From: Lachnospiraceae bacterium
Lineage (GTDB): Bacteria; Bacillota; Clostridia; Lachnospirales; Lachnospiraceae
Direction of reading: 5' to 3'
Assembly: GCA_024687205.1 (NCBI GenBank)
Contig: JAILES010000121.1
Location: forward strand, 1-59,213
Length of the DNA stretch: 59,213 nucleotides
Shown here in pieces: positions 8,574-16,716 of this stretch; position 1 is the first letter of the stretch, and the number at the start of each line of letters is the position of its first letter. The notes beneath the pieces were generated by a model. That model ran no database searches. It had not been told where the DNA came from and saw only the letters and a list, made by a program, of their open reading frames with translations. Both the position numbers and the translations under genes were made by a program.

Positions 8574-9500
8574 TCACTCCACCGGTATCTTTACCTTGAG
8601 GAGCAGTTCATTTAAGAGCTGGGCTGCATCCTTCTTTTTAAGCCTGGCCTCCGTGGTAAGCACAAGCCTGTGGGACAGCACCGGAAGCGCTATCTGCTTC
8701 ACATCATCCGGTTTGACAAAATCCCTGTCGGACAGATATGCCTTGGCACGTGATGCCTGCATCAGATGTATCAGGGCCCTGGGGCTTAATCCGAGGACAA
8801 AATCACCGCCGTTTCTTGAGGAGCGCACAATGTTCTGCATATAAGAAAGAAGACCGTCGCTTATATGCACCTTGCCGGCTTTTTCTTTCAGTTCTGCTAT
8901 ATCCTTTTTATCCATGATCGCTGCCGGCTTATCAGCAGCATCATCCTCCATTTTGGCACGAAGCATCTCCAGCTCGGCTTCCTCAGAAGGATAGCCTATG
9001 GACAGTCTCATCATGAAACGGTCAAGCTGTGCTTCCGGCAAAGGATAGGTTCCGGCAAAGCTCACCGGATTCTGTGTAGCAATGACCATGAAAGGATCGG
9101 GAAGCGGATGTCTTATACCGTCTACCGTAACCATGCCTTCAGCCATTGCTTCAAGCAAGGCGGACTGGGTCTTGGGCGGAGTACGGTTCAGTTCGTCTGC
9201 CAGCACTATGTTTTTCATGATGGCCCCTTCCCTGTAATCGAACTCTCCGCTTTTCATATTATAGACCGTAAGCCCCGTCACATCACCGGGCATCGTATCC
9301 GGAGTAAACTGTACACGTCCGAACCCAAGCCCCATGGTGTGTGCAAAACAGCCTGCCAGTGTTGTCTTCCCCACTCCGGGCACATCCTCCAAAAGCACAT
9401 GTCCCCCTGCAAGAAAGGCACACAGCACGTTATCGACTATCTCTTCTTTTCCGAGAAACAGACTGTTCATCTGTTTTCTGAATTCATTTATCTTTTCCAT
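8574..9500 (-). CDS. MoxR family AAA+ ATPase
   Basis: MoxR ATPases are cytoplasmic chaperone-like motors that help assemble or activate partner proteins, here most likely the DUF58 and transglutaminase proteins encoded next. The 308 residues carry Walker A (PGVGKTTLAG, about 41-50), Walker B (IVLADELNR, about 98-106), sensor 1 (VIATQNPV) and the C-terminal lid. An open extension reaches back to 9641, but it runs into the start of the divergent tmcAL gene. The ATG at 9500 has GGGGGGATCT directly upstream and gives the normal family length. Confidence 0.92.
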   Translation of the reverse strand: MEKINEFRKQMNSLFLGKEEIVDNVLCAFLAGGHVLLEDVPGVGKTTLAGCFAHTMGLGFGRVQFTPDTMPGDVTGLTVYNMKSGEFDYREGAIMKNIVLADELNRTPPKTQSALLEAMAEGMVTVDGIRHPLPDPFMVIATQNPVSFAGTYPLPEAQLDRFMMRLSIGYPSEEAELEMLRAKMEDDAADKPAAIMDKKDIAELKEKAGKVHISDGLLSYMQNIVRSSRNGGDFVLGLSPRALIHLMQASRAKAYLSDRDFVKPDDVKQIALPVLSHRLVLTTEARLKKKDAAQLLNELLLKVKIPVE

Positions 9501-9527
9501 AGATCCCCCCGTAGCTTGAATACTCTG

Positions 9528-9556
9528 TTGTATTATGATACCATCTTTTTTACTAT
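9528..9556 (+). promoter_or_regulatory. Possible tmcAL promoter
   Basis: On the plus strand a -35 TTGTAT (9528-9533) and a -10 TACTAT (9551-9556) are spaced by 17 bases, and the predicted start is about 28 bases before the GTG start codon. The -10 is not perfect. Confidence 0.4.
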
Positions 9557-9590
9557 ATTTCATTATGTTTTTACAGAAAGGATGCTTAAA

Positions 9591-10718
9591 GTGAAGACCT
9601 GCGGTATCATAGCGGAATTCAATCCTTTTCATAACGGCCATGCAAAACTGTTTGAATATGCAAAGCAGGAACTAGGCGCCGATCATATCATAGTTGTCAT
9701 GAGCGGAGATCACGTACAGCGCGGAGAACCGGCCCTTAGCGATAAGTATTCCAGGACCGAAGCTGCGCTGCGTTCCGGCGCCGACCTGGTACTGGAGCTC
9801 CCCGTATATTCAGCCGTTTCATCTGCCCGGGACTTTGCAAGAGGAGCAGTCGCCGCCCTCATAAACAGCGGTATAACGGACATGTTGCTCTTCGGCTCGG
9901 AAAGCGGAGATATAGACCGGCTGAGAAACTCTGCTTCGGAAGACCCGGCTTTTATAAAGGAATATGCCCTGCGTCCTTCACCCAATGATGCCCTCGCAAC
10001 AGGATACCTGCGGGCTCTTGATCATTTTTCTTCGGGCATGAAGGCTGTCACCCTGAAAAGAGAAGGTGCCGGCTATAATGATATGACTCCCGTAAAAGAC
10101 AACGCTTCCGCTGCATATATAAGGAGTCTGCTTCTTGCTTCAGACGAAACTGCTTACACTTATATGCCGCCTTTTTCCGAAGAACTCCTTTCTTCATATA
10201 CGAAAACCTCGCGCCTTATGGAGCTTTCTTCATATTCGGCGCTTCTCGGATATACCCTGAATTTAAAGAGCCGTGAAGATCTGTGCACTTATGCCGGTAT
10301 CTGGCCCGACCTTGCGGATAAGATCATTAAATACCTGCCCGAATATACAGGCTTTACGCCCTTCATCGAAAAGCTCAAATCAAAAGACCTTACCTACAGT
10401 CATATTTCACGCGCCCTTCTGCATGTTCTGCTGGATATACGTAACGAAGATTTCGCACTGTTTTCGAAAGGCTATGCTTACTGTCCCTATCTTCGTATCC
10501 TCGGAATAAAAAAAGAAGCCGCAGAGCTTCTTCATGCTTTTGGCAAAAACGCTTCGGTTCCCGTCATAAGCCGTCTTTCCGATGCCGAAAAGCTGCTTGA
10601 CGAGGAAGCATACAGCTTACTGTCCCGGGAGATCAAAGCCTCCGGCATCTATCAGCAGTGTTCATCCCTTACACTTCCCTTCAGATCCGAATACTCAAGG
10701 TTCCTCATCCGGATGTAG
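9591..10718 (+). CDS. tmcAL: tRNA(Met) cytidine acetate ligase TmcAL (YlbM family)
   Basis: TmcAL uses acetate and ATP to form N4-acetylcytidine at the wobble position of elongator tRNA-Met. The N-terminus (K)TCGIIAEFNPFHNGH holds the HxGH nucleotidyltransferase motif (residues 14-17), followed by ADHIIVVMSGDHVQRGEPA, typical of this family. The middle part has the conserved ALRPSPNDALATGYLRAL. The frame is open much further upstream, but homology starts here. GTG at 9591 has AAAGGA about nine bases before it; an ATG three codons earlier (9582) is the alternative. At 375 residues it is slightly shorter than the usual ~400. It is the only plus-strand gene in the window and its 3' end overlaps the next gene convergently by 24 bases. 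Confidence 0.9.
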   Translation: MKTCGIIAEFNPFHNGHAKLFEYAKQELGADHIIVVMSGDHVQRGEPALSDKYSRTEAALRSGADLVLELPVYSAVSSARDFARGAVAALINSGITDMLLFGSESGDIDRLRNSASEDPAFIKEYALRPSPNDALATGYLRALDHFSSGMKAVTLKREGAGYNDMTPVKDNASAAYIRSLLLASDETAYTYMPPFSEELLSSYTKTSRLMELSSYSALLGYTLNLKSREDLCTYAGIWPDLADKIIKYLPEYTGFTPFIEKLKSKDLTYSHISRALLHVLLDIRNEDFALFSKGYAYCPYLRILGIKKEAAELLHAFGKNASVPVISRLSDAEKLLDEEAYSLLSREIKASGIYQQCSSLTLPFRSEYSRFLIRM

Positions 10719-12053
10719 CGCATCATACTGCGCATTACCGATAATAAAGGTATACGCGGGAAGACTGTATCCGCTGATACCCGCAATATCCCAGGCTTCT
10801 ATCTGTGCCGTATACCAGCTCAGATCCTCCGTATCACGAAGGAGCAGACTGCTGTTAGCCGGTTTGTCATAGGAAAACTCGTTCCAGCCGTTGGTACCCA
10901 CCGTCATATTAATCGGTACCGTATGTGTCAGAGTTTCTTCAGGAGTAAGAGCTGCAGCCCATACACAGAAAGGATCCCAGGCAAATCGCCCAAAGCTTAA
11001 GTCAGTCTTGTTTCTCTTCTCATAAGCCCTGAAGGAAAGGGTCACCGGATCCGTACCGTAAGTATCGCTTGCCAGTACCATGCCTCCCACCATTATCACT
11101 TCTTCAGCCGCATTCTGTATCGATAGCTGCGAACTGTATACCAAAGGCACCGGGCTTGCCAGTGAGACATAATTGGCTGCCTGCATGGCTTCCGTGGTAT
11201 GTGCAAGATTATGATCATAGCCTTTGGGATAAACACCGCCGGTTATCCATATGGATTCCACGCCGTTCTTTACAAGAGAATATCCCTGGGGATCTTTCAG
11301 CAGAGCCTCTATATTTGTCAGATAGCCTGTAGTCACTATCCTGAGTTTTTCATCATTAGCCATACATTCCCTTATGGCTTTTTTATACAGTTCCACACTG
11401 TCATAAAGCTTGTATCCGTTCGGCGTAAAATATGCATCGCTTATGGCTTTCCAGTAAGGTGAGCCGGTCACTATGCCGTTTCTTGCCATACCCACGGGAA
11501 TGTTTGCCAGCCCGTCATGGGCAAGCTGCGCATGCATGCACTGGCAGGGCTTGTCGCCTGCACTGGATGCCATCACCGCTTTCAGCTCTATCCTCTCGTA
11601 TCTGTGAAGCTGGGCAGCTATCCTTAATGCCACAACATCATCAACATCTGTATCATAATCCAGATCCACCACCATGTTTACCTTAGGCGGTGCATCCTCT
11701 TCTTCCTCTTCTTCAACAGGGAGTTCATGCAGATAAGAAGCAGAAGTTACATTCTGCGTCATTTTCTCATAGACTTCATCGGGAACAGAAGTATTGACTG
11801 TCCTTTTGCTCGGTATATATGTGACAAACTGAGGAGCTTCAGACTCATTGATGTTTTCGGACACAGCTTCAGAAACGTTCTCTTCTTCCGAAGCAACGTC
11901 TCCCGATACGCTTATGGTTCTTTCGATGACCGGTCTGCCTTCTTCCTGCTCCTGCGCTCCTTCGTTGTATCTCTCTTTACCTGCAGCATTGAGAAATACC
12001 AGCGTTAAAGCAAGGATCAGGGCAGCCGGGATCAGCATCGTATTTTTCTTCAT
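10695..12053 (-). CDS. Membrane-anchored or secreted nucleoside-hydrolase-like protein
   Basis: The N-terminus has a Lys-rich start and a hydrophobic helix (MLIPAALILALTLVFLNAAG), then about 100 acidic, low-complexity residues, so the catalytic part should lie outside the cell. From residue ~126 comes the nucleoside hydrolase fold: VDLDYDTDVDD holds the calcium-binding Asp cluster (D134, D136, D138, D139). Later FAWDPFCVWAA supplies the last Asp typical of the inosine/uridine-preferring family. It may split extracellular nucleosides or similar ribosides for salvage; substrate unproven. Most relatives are cytoplasmic, so the export is notable. It is last in the operon led by the FtsA-like gene, 24 bases after UPF0210, and no terminator is visible because its 3' end overlaps tmcAL. 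Confidence 0.82.
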   Translation of the reverse strand: MKKNTMLIPAALILALTLVFLNAAGKERYNEGAQEQEEGRPVIERTISVSGDVASEEENVSEAVSENINESEAPQFVTYIPSKRTVNTSVPDEVYEKMTQNVTSASYLHELPVEEEEEEDAPPKVNMVVDLDYDTDVDDVVALRIAAQLHRYERIELKAVMASSAGDKPCQCMHAQLAHDGLANIPVGMARNGIVTGSPYWKAISDAYFTPNGYKLYDSVELYKKAIRECMANDEKLRIVTTGYLTNIEALLKDPQGYSLVKNGVESIWITGGVYPKGYDHNLAHTTEAMQAANYVSLASPVPLVYSSQLSIQNAAEEVIMVGGMVLASDTYGTDPVTLSFRAYEKRNKTDLSFGRFAWDPFCVWAAALTPEETLTHTVPINMTVGTNGWNEFSYDKPANSSLLLRDTEDLSWYTAQIEAWDIAGISGYSLPAYTFIIGNAQYDALHPDEEP

Positions 12054-12077
12054 CGTAACCCCTGATGTTCTGTGTTA

Positions 12078-13442
12078 TCAGTTCTTGAATGAATGTATGG
12101 GTGCGGGTATCCGCCCTTCCCTTTTAACAAATTCCTCGCAGGAGAAACCGTTCACCTGCATGATCGGAGCATGTCCCAAGAGTCCGCCGAATTCCACCGT
12201 ATCTCCTACCTTCTTGCCTATCGCAGGTATCAGTCTTACAGCGGTTGTCTTCTGGTTGACCATGCCTATAGCCATCTCATCGGCTATGATACCTGATATC
12301 GTTGATGCTTTTGTATCCCCGGGTATAGCTATCATATCAAGGCCTACCGAACATACACAGGTCATGGCTTCCAGTTTTTCCAGGCTCAGGGCACCTGCCT
12401 CGACAGCCTCTATCATACCCTGGTCTTCCGATACAGGTATGAAAGCTCCCGAAAGTCCGCCCACATATGACGAAGCCATCACTCCGCCCTTCTTGACCTG
12501 ATCGTTCAGCAAAGCCAGGGCAGCTGTGGTTCCCGGTGCTCCCGGATGCTCAAGTCCTATCTCTTTTAATATATCGGCAACCGAATCACCTACTGCAGGA
12601 GTAGGTGCAAGACTCAGATCGATTATGCCGAAAGGTACTCCGAGTCGATCCGAAGCCTCTCTTGCCACAAGCTGACCTACTCTGGTCACCTTAAAAGCTG
12701 TTCTCTTTATGGTCTCACACAATATCTCAAAGCTTTCGCCTCTTACCTTTTCAAGCGCCGTCTTTACTACACCGGGACCGCTGACGCCTACGTTGATCAC
12801 CGCATCTGCCTCGGTCACACCGTGGAAAGCTCCGGCCATAAAAGGATTATCATCGGGGGCGTTACAGAATACCACGAGTTTAGCGCAGCCCAGCGAATCG
12901 CGGTCTGCTGTCTTCTCGGCAGTTTCACGGACTATCTGTCCCATAAGCCTCACCGCATCCATATTAAGTCCCGTCTTTGTGGAACCGCAGTTCACCGAAG
13001 AACATACTCTGTCCGTTACCGCAAGAGCCTCCGGTATGGAACGTATCAGCAGCTCGTCCGAAACCGTCATTCCCTTTGATACCAGCGCGGAAAAACCTCC
13101 GATGAAATTGACTCCCACTTCTTTAGCTGCTGCATCCAGCGTCTTCGCTATCTTTACATAGTCCGCCGTTTCCTTGCAGCAGGCAGCTCCGATCAGAGCT
13201 ATTGGAGTTACGGAAATACGCTTGTTAACGATGGGGATCGCATATTTTTTCTCTATCTCCCTGCCTGTATTTACGAGATTTCCTGCCTTGGTCACGATTT
13301 TTTCATGTATCTTGCCGCAGAGCTTATCAACATCACTGTCGATGCAGTCAAGCAGGCTTATACCCAGAGTGATGGTCCTCACATCCAGGTTTTCTTTTTC
13401 TATCATCTGATTGGTCTCAATGACCTCTGAAATATTGATCAT
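12078..13442 (-). CDS. UPF0210 / DUF711 (PFL) family protein
   Basis: This 454-residue cytoplasmic protein matches the UPF0210 family over its whole length, with the characteristic N-terminus [14 protein letters not shown], the stretch [14 protein letters not shown], and a C-terminus containing [10 protein letters not shown]. The family resembles glycyl-radical-like PFL folds but lacks a known reaction. It is nearly always found beside a small ACT-domain protein, as here (10 bases upstream), suggesting an amino-acid-sensing role. The ATG has GAGGGAGAG upstream. Confidence 0.92.
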   Translation of the reverse strand: MINISEVIETNQMIEKENLDVRTITLGISLLDCIDSDVDKLCGKIHEKIVTKAGNLVNTGREIEKKYAIPIVNKRISVTPIALIGAACCKETADYVKIAKTLDAAAKEVGVNFIGGFSALVSKGMTVSDELLIRSIPEALAVTDRVCSSVNCGSTKTGLNMDAVRLMGQIVRETAEKTADRDSLGCAKLVVFCNAPDDNPFMAGAFHGVTEADAVINVGVSGPGVVKTALEKVRGESFEILCETIKRTAFKVTRVGQLVAREASDRLGVPFGIIDLSLAPTPAVGDSVADILKEIGLEHPGAPGTTAALALLNDQVKKGGVMASSYVGGLSGAFIPVSEDQGMIEAVEAGALSLEKLEAMTCVCSVGLDMIAIPGDTKASTISGIIADEMAIGMVNQKTTAVRLIPAIGKKVGDTVEFGGLLGHAPIMQVNGFSCEEFVKREGRIPAPIHSFKN

Positions 13443-13452
13443 AATCTCTCCC

Positions 13453-13725
13453 TCAGATCCTGTGCATGGAATCGAATATCTCTTCTCTCTGGCACTTGAC
13501 TATAACACCTATTTCCTGGCCTATCTGTTCGAGTTCATCCGAAACATTGTCGAACTCCTTCTCAGCTGCTGAAAGATCAACTATCATCATCATGTTAAAA
13601 AAGCCGTCGACGATAGTCTGTGAGATATCGAGGATATTAATCCTGTTATTTGCGAGATATGTACATACCTTGGCTATAATGCCTACGGTATCCTTGCCTA
13701 CCACTGTGATGATCGTTTTTTTCAT
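13453..13725 (-). CDS. ACT domain protein (UPF0237 family)
   Basis: The 90-residue protein is a single ACT domain ([32 protein letters not shown]), the small-molecule-binding fold that usually senses amino acids. It is a standard partner of UPF0210, which follows after 10 bases. The ligand is not known. It lies 10 bases after the walJ-like gene in the same operon. Confidence 0.93.
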   Translation of the reverse strand: MKKTIITVVGKDTVGIIAKVCTYLANNRINILDISQTIVDGFFNMMMIVDLSAAEKEFDNVSDELEQIGQEIGVIVKCQREEIFDSMHRI

Positions 13726-13735
13726 AACGCACTCC

Positions 13736-14533
13736 TTATAATTCTATACATTCAGAGGGCTCGTCCCTCTTTGCTACCTGCAGGTCAAAATCCCTGTCAC
13801 TGTAGGGATTATCGGCCATGTTCACTTCCAGTCTCACCGCTTCATGAGCCAGCAGCGGCAGATTGTTCTCCTTGCTCAGATGACTTAAGAATACATGACT
13901 GGTCTTGTCGCAGAGTATCCTTGACAGCAGCCGCCCCGCAGTTTCGTTTGAAAGATGTCCGCGTCTTCCCAGTATCCTCTGCTTCAGATAATAGGGATAC
14001 GGTCCGCTCTGCAGCATCCTGATATCATGATTGGCTTCAAGATAGATGGCATCCAGTCCCTTTAAAGCATTTATGATCCCTTCATCATATTCGCCCAGAT
14101 CCGTCGCGACCGCGCCCTTTACCTTGCCGTATGCCACGGTATACATCACGGGATCCGCCGCATCATGGGGTATTGCAAAGGGAGTGACATCCATGTCACC
14201 TATGCTGAACTTCTTCCCTTTTTCCACAGCAACAAATCTTTCCCTGTCTGCATTTGCAAAACTCTTCATGCGAAACATCGCATCTATCGTATCTTTCGTG
14301 GCATATACGTTTGCGCTGCAGGCTTTGAGTATTGTACAAAGAGAACTTATATGATCCGAATGCTCATGGCTTATAAGCACTCCTGACAGATCGGATACCT
14401 TTAAGCCTATCCCATTCAGTCCTTCTTCTATCCTTTTTTTGCTGATACCGGCATCCAGTAAGAGATGTGTGGTCTCACTGCCCGCGTAGATAGCGTTCCC
14501 GCTGCTACCGCTGGCTATACTCATCATGCGCAT
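13736..14533 (-). CDS. MBL-fold metallohydrolase (WalJ/YycJ-like)
   Basis: The protein is a metallo-beta-lactamase-fold hydrolase with the metal site HEHSDH (residues 56-61), further ligands in IPHDA and a late FLSHLSKENN, and the family start MSIASGSSGN. The whole (265 residues) matches the WalJ/YycJ group, reported as 5'-3' DNA exonuclease-like and linked to cell-wall regulation in Bacillus and Staphylococcus. Here it is not beside walRK, so the symbol is not assigned. It follows the FtsA-like gene by three bases. Confidence 0.85.
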   Translation of the reverse strand: MRMMSIASGSSGNAIYAGSETTHLLLDAGISKKRIEEGLNGIGLKVSDLSGVLISHEHSDHISSLCTILKACSANVYATKDTIDAMFRMKSFANADRERFVAVEKGKKFSIGDMDVTPFAIPHDAADPVMYTVAYGKVKGAVATDLGEYDEGIINALKGLDAIYLEANHDIRMLQSGPYPYYLKQRILGRRGHLSNETAGRLLSRILCDKTSHVFLSHLSKENNLPLLAHEAVRLEVNMADNPYSDRDFDLQVAKRDEPSECIEL

Positions 14534-14536
14534 TGC

Positions 14537-16651
14537 TTAATTCTCCCAGCGTACATGGATCTCGTCACCGTTCCCCAGGGGCTGCATATATTCAGCTTTT
14601 TTTCCGTTCACCTCGGTCACCAGACTTCTGCCCTTTACGCTCTGCAGATCAAAATCTATATGATCAAATATATCAACGAACACATAAGACGACTTGCCTT
14701 CAAGCTTCACGCTTTTGCCGTTTACGATCACCGTGATACTGACGCTCGGTGCCGCTGTGTCCTGTTTTTTCTTTTCCGTCTTTTTCTTAGCGGGAGGAAC
14801 GCTGCTTTCTTCTTCGTCCTCTTCCGGCTCTTCGATTTCTTCTTCGGGTTCTTCTTCGCTTTCTTCTTCGACTGCTTCTTCCTTAGCTGCCTTATTCGCA
14901 GGTGCTTTCCAGCTTATGCTGAAATTCTCGTACACCTCCGTATCATCGTCAGCTTCTTCATTGTTGACGCTGACCTTGGCTCCCTCGGGAAGGGCCACAT
15001 CCATAAATTCCCTTACATCCCTGACGGTAACGTGATCGCTTATGACTATCTCGTCTTTATCCTGTATCTCGTAAAACTCGCTCTTGGCCTCACCGTTTAC
15101 CATTGCGATACGGGGCAGGAGTATCTTTCTTCCTTCCACACGCACCACTATCATGGACCTGAACTCCGGAAGGTCTCCTATCATGAGCTTTGCATCCGCA
15201 CCTGCCGTTGACTCTTCAACAACTATCACATCATTTGCGCGTATCGGAGTATGCATATCCGCATCCTCTCCGTTCACCTTGATCTTTGCGGGTTCCCCCG
15301 CTTCTCCGCGCTTCATCGCAACCTTGCCGTTTACCGTATAATTTAGCGCTTTACCTCGTCTGGGGAAAAGACCTTCGTTCCTGAAGTTCGCATGCATTGC
15401 GGCATCTACTACGGAAAGATTGCCGCTGTCGTAGATCTTGATCAGTTCATCGTTGAAAGTCACATAGATGAAATTATTGCTCTGCTCATAATAATTGAGA
15501 CAGATGCCTATAGGCGTTACCAGCAGAGAATCCTTCTTGATACCCTTCTCTTTGAAGCGTATCTTCTGCATCACTTCTTCGCCTCTGATGGCCACACGTT
15601 CCGCTACTATACCCAGATGTTCGCTGAGCTTCTGCGTGTAACCGGCGATCTTTCCGCCGCCGCCTACTACGAACACGGCACTTACGGGCTTGCCGCCGTT
15701 GAGTTCCTTGAACTTTTCGGCAACCAGCTTCGTCATCTGGTCCGTCTCTTCACTGATCATCTCCAGGACCGCAGACCTGCTTATGGTCTGAGGCAGTCCC
15801 ATGATGTCCTTATATTTTACGTTTTCTTTGGTCTCGATACCTTTCTTGATATCTTCTGCGGTATTGAAATCCACGAGACAGTTCTTTGCTATCTTCTCCG
15901 TAAGGAAATCTCCCGCACAGGGTATCATTCCGTATGCCACTATGCAGCCGTCCTTGGTTATGCAGATATCGGAGGTTCCGGCACCCACATCCACAAGCCC
16001 GATATTGAGCATCCTGTACATCTCGGGTATCGCAACCGAAATAGCCGCGATAGGCTCCAGTGTCATGTTCACGACACGCAGCCCCGCTATATCTACGGCT
16101 TTATACAAGCCGTCCACCACCTCATCGGGCAGGAAGGTCGCTATCATATCCGCACCGATGGATCTGGCTTTATGATTTTCAAGATTACCTATCTGATAAC
16201 CGTTAAGATAATAACGGATCACCGAATTACCCACACAGTAGAAATGAATATCCGTCTGATTCTTCTCCTGGAAACTGCTGTAGGCTTTTTCTATTCCCAT
16301 GGAGGTAAGACCTGCCACTTCTTCGGGAGTGATCACGGTCTCTTTATCAAGATCCCAGGTCACGCTTACTTCCACGGTCTCAAGAACACGTCCGGCAGCT
16401 GCTATGCATACATCCGTAAGCTTCACACCCAGCTTCTTTTCAAGCTGTTTCTTTACCTGGGTTATGGTATTCCCGACCTGGGCGATATCATGGATCTGTC
16501 CGTCAAGCATAGCCCTGGTCTCATGCTCTGCGACCACCTGGGCATGCACAATAAAAACGTCCCCTTCACGGTACCCGACTGTACCCACAACGGAACGTGT
16601 CCCTATATCAAGTCCGAAAACAAGATTTCCCTGCGCTTTAGTCTCAGCCAT
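14537..16651 (-). CDS. FtsA-like actin-fold protein with acidic linker and C-terminal beta-grasp-like domain
   Basis: The N-terminal ~400 residues are an FtsA/PilM-type actin-fold ATPase: phosphate loops FGLDIGTRSVVGTVG (about 13-27) and LVDVGAGTSDICI (about 222), and VVGGGGKIAGYTQKL (about 333). The rest is unusual: a middle region with two short beta-rich modules, a strongly acidic linker (about 600-625, then a Lys-rich patch) and a final ~65-residue domain (ITVIVNGKSVKLEG ... GDEIHVRWEN). At 704 residues it is much longer than FtsA (~420), and no amphipathic membrane-targeting helix is evident. It probably acts in division, shape or envelope assembly. No ftsZ is nearby. It is first in an operon of five, with its own promoter. 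Confidence 0.8.
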   Translation of the reverse strand: MAETKAQGNLVFGLDIGTRSVVGTVGYREGDVFIVHAQVVAEHETRAMLDGQIHDIAQVGNTITQVKKQLEKKLGVKLTDVCIAAAGRVLETVEVSVTWDLDKETVITPEEVAGLTSMGIEKAYSSFQEKNQTDIHFYCVGNSVIRYYLNGYQIGNLENHKARSIGADMIATFLPDEVVDGLYKAVDIAGLRVVNMTLEPIAAISVAIPEMYRMLNIGLVDVGAGTSDICITKDGCIVAYGMIPCAGDFLTEKIAKNCLVDFNTAEDIKKGIETKENVKYKDIMGLPQTISRSAVLEMISEETDQMTKLVAEKFKELNGGKPVSAVFVVGGGGKIAGYTQKLSEHLGIVAERVAIRGEEVMQKIRFKEKGIKKDSLLVTPIGICLNYYEQSNNFIYVTFNDELIKIYDSGNLSVVDAAMHANFRNEGLFPRRGKALNYTVNGKVAMKRGEAGEPAKIKVNGEDADMHTPIRANDVIVVEESTAGADAKLMIGDLPEFRSMIVVRVEGRKILLPRIAMVNGEAKSEFYEIQDKDEIVISDHVTVRDVREFMDVALPEGAKVSVNNEEADDDTEVYENFSISWKAPANKAAKEEAVEEESEEEPEEEIEEPEEDEEESSVPPAKKKTEKKKQDTAAPSVSITVIVNGKSVKLEGKSSYVFVDIFDHIDFDLQSVKGRSLVTEVNGKKAEYMQPLGNGDEIHVRWEN

Positions 16652-16660
16652 AACAGAACT

Positions 16661-16689
16661 ATTTTATCACATACTTATACCGCGGTCAA
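16661..16689 (-). promoter_or_regulatory. Promoter of the FtsA-like operon
   Basis: On the minus strand a -35 TTGACC (16689-16684) and a -10 TAAAAT (16666-16661) are spaced by 17 bases. The -10 is only about 10 bases before the ATG at 16651, so the transcript would be nearly leaderless; no strong ribosome site is visible there. Confidence 0.6.
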
Positions 16690-16691
16690 AC

Positions 16692-16716
16692 AATAAAACG
16701 GCTTTCCGGCTTTATT
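16692..16716 (-). terminator. Weak possible terminator after the GH13 gene
   Basis: AATAAA / TTTATT with an inner CGG/CCG pair forms a small hairpin that overlaps the GH13 stop codon and ends in TTTTATT on the minus strand. It is short, so termination may be partial. Confidence 0.35.

Noticed and set aside
8865..9590. Long N-terminal extension of the tmcAL frame
   Set aside because: It runs antisense through the moxR gene. Homology to the family begins only at 9591, where GTG has a ribosome site.
9501..9641. N-terminal extension of moxR
   Set aside because: It overlaps the tmcAL promoter and start, and the ATG at 9500 has a strong ribosome site and gives the family length.
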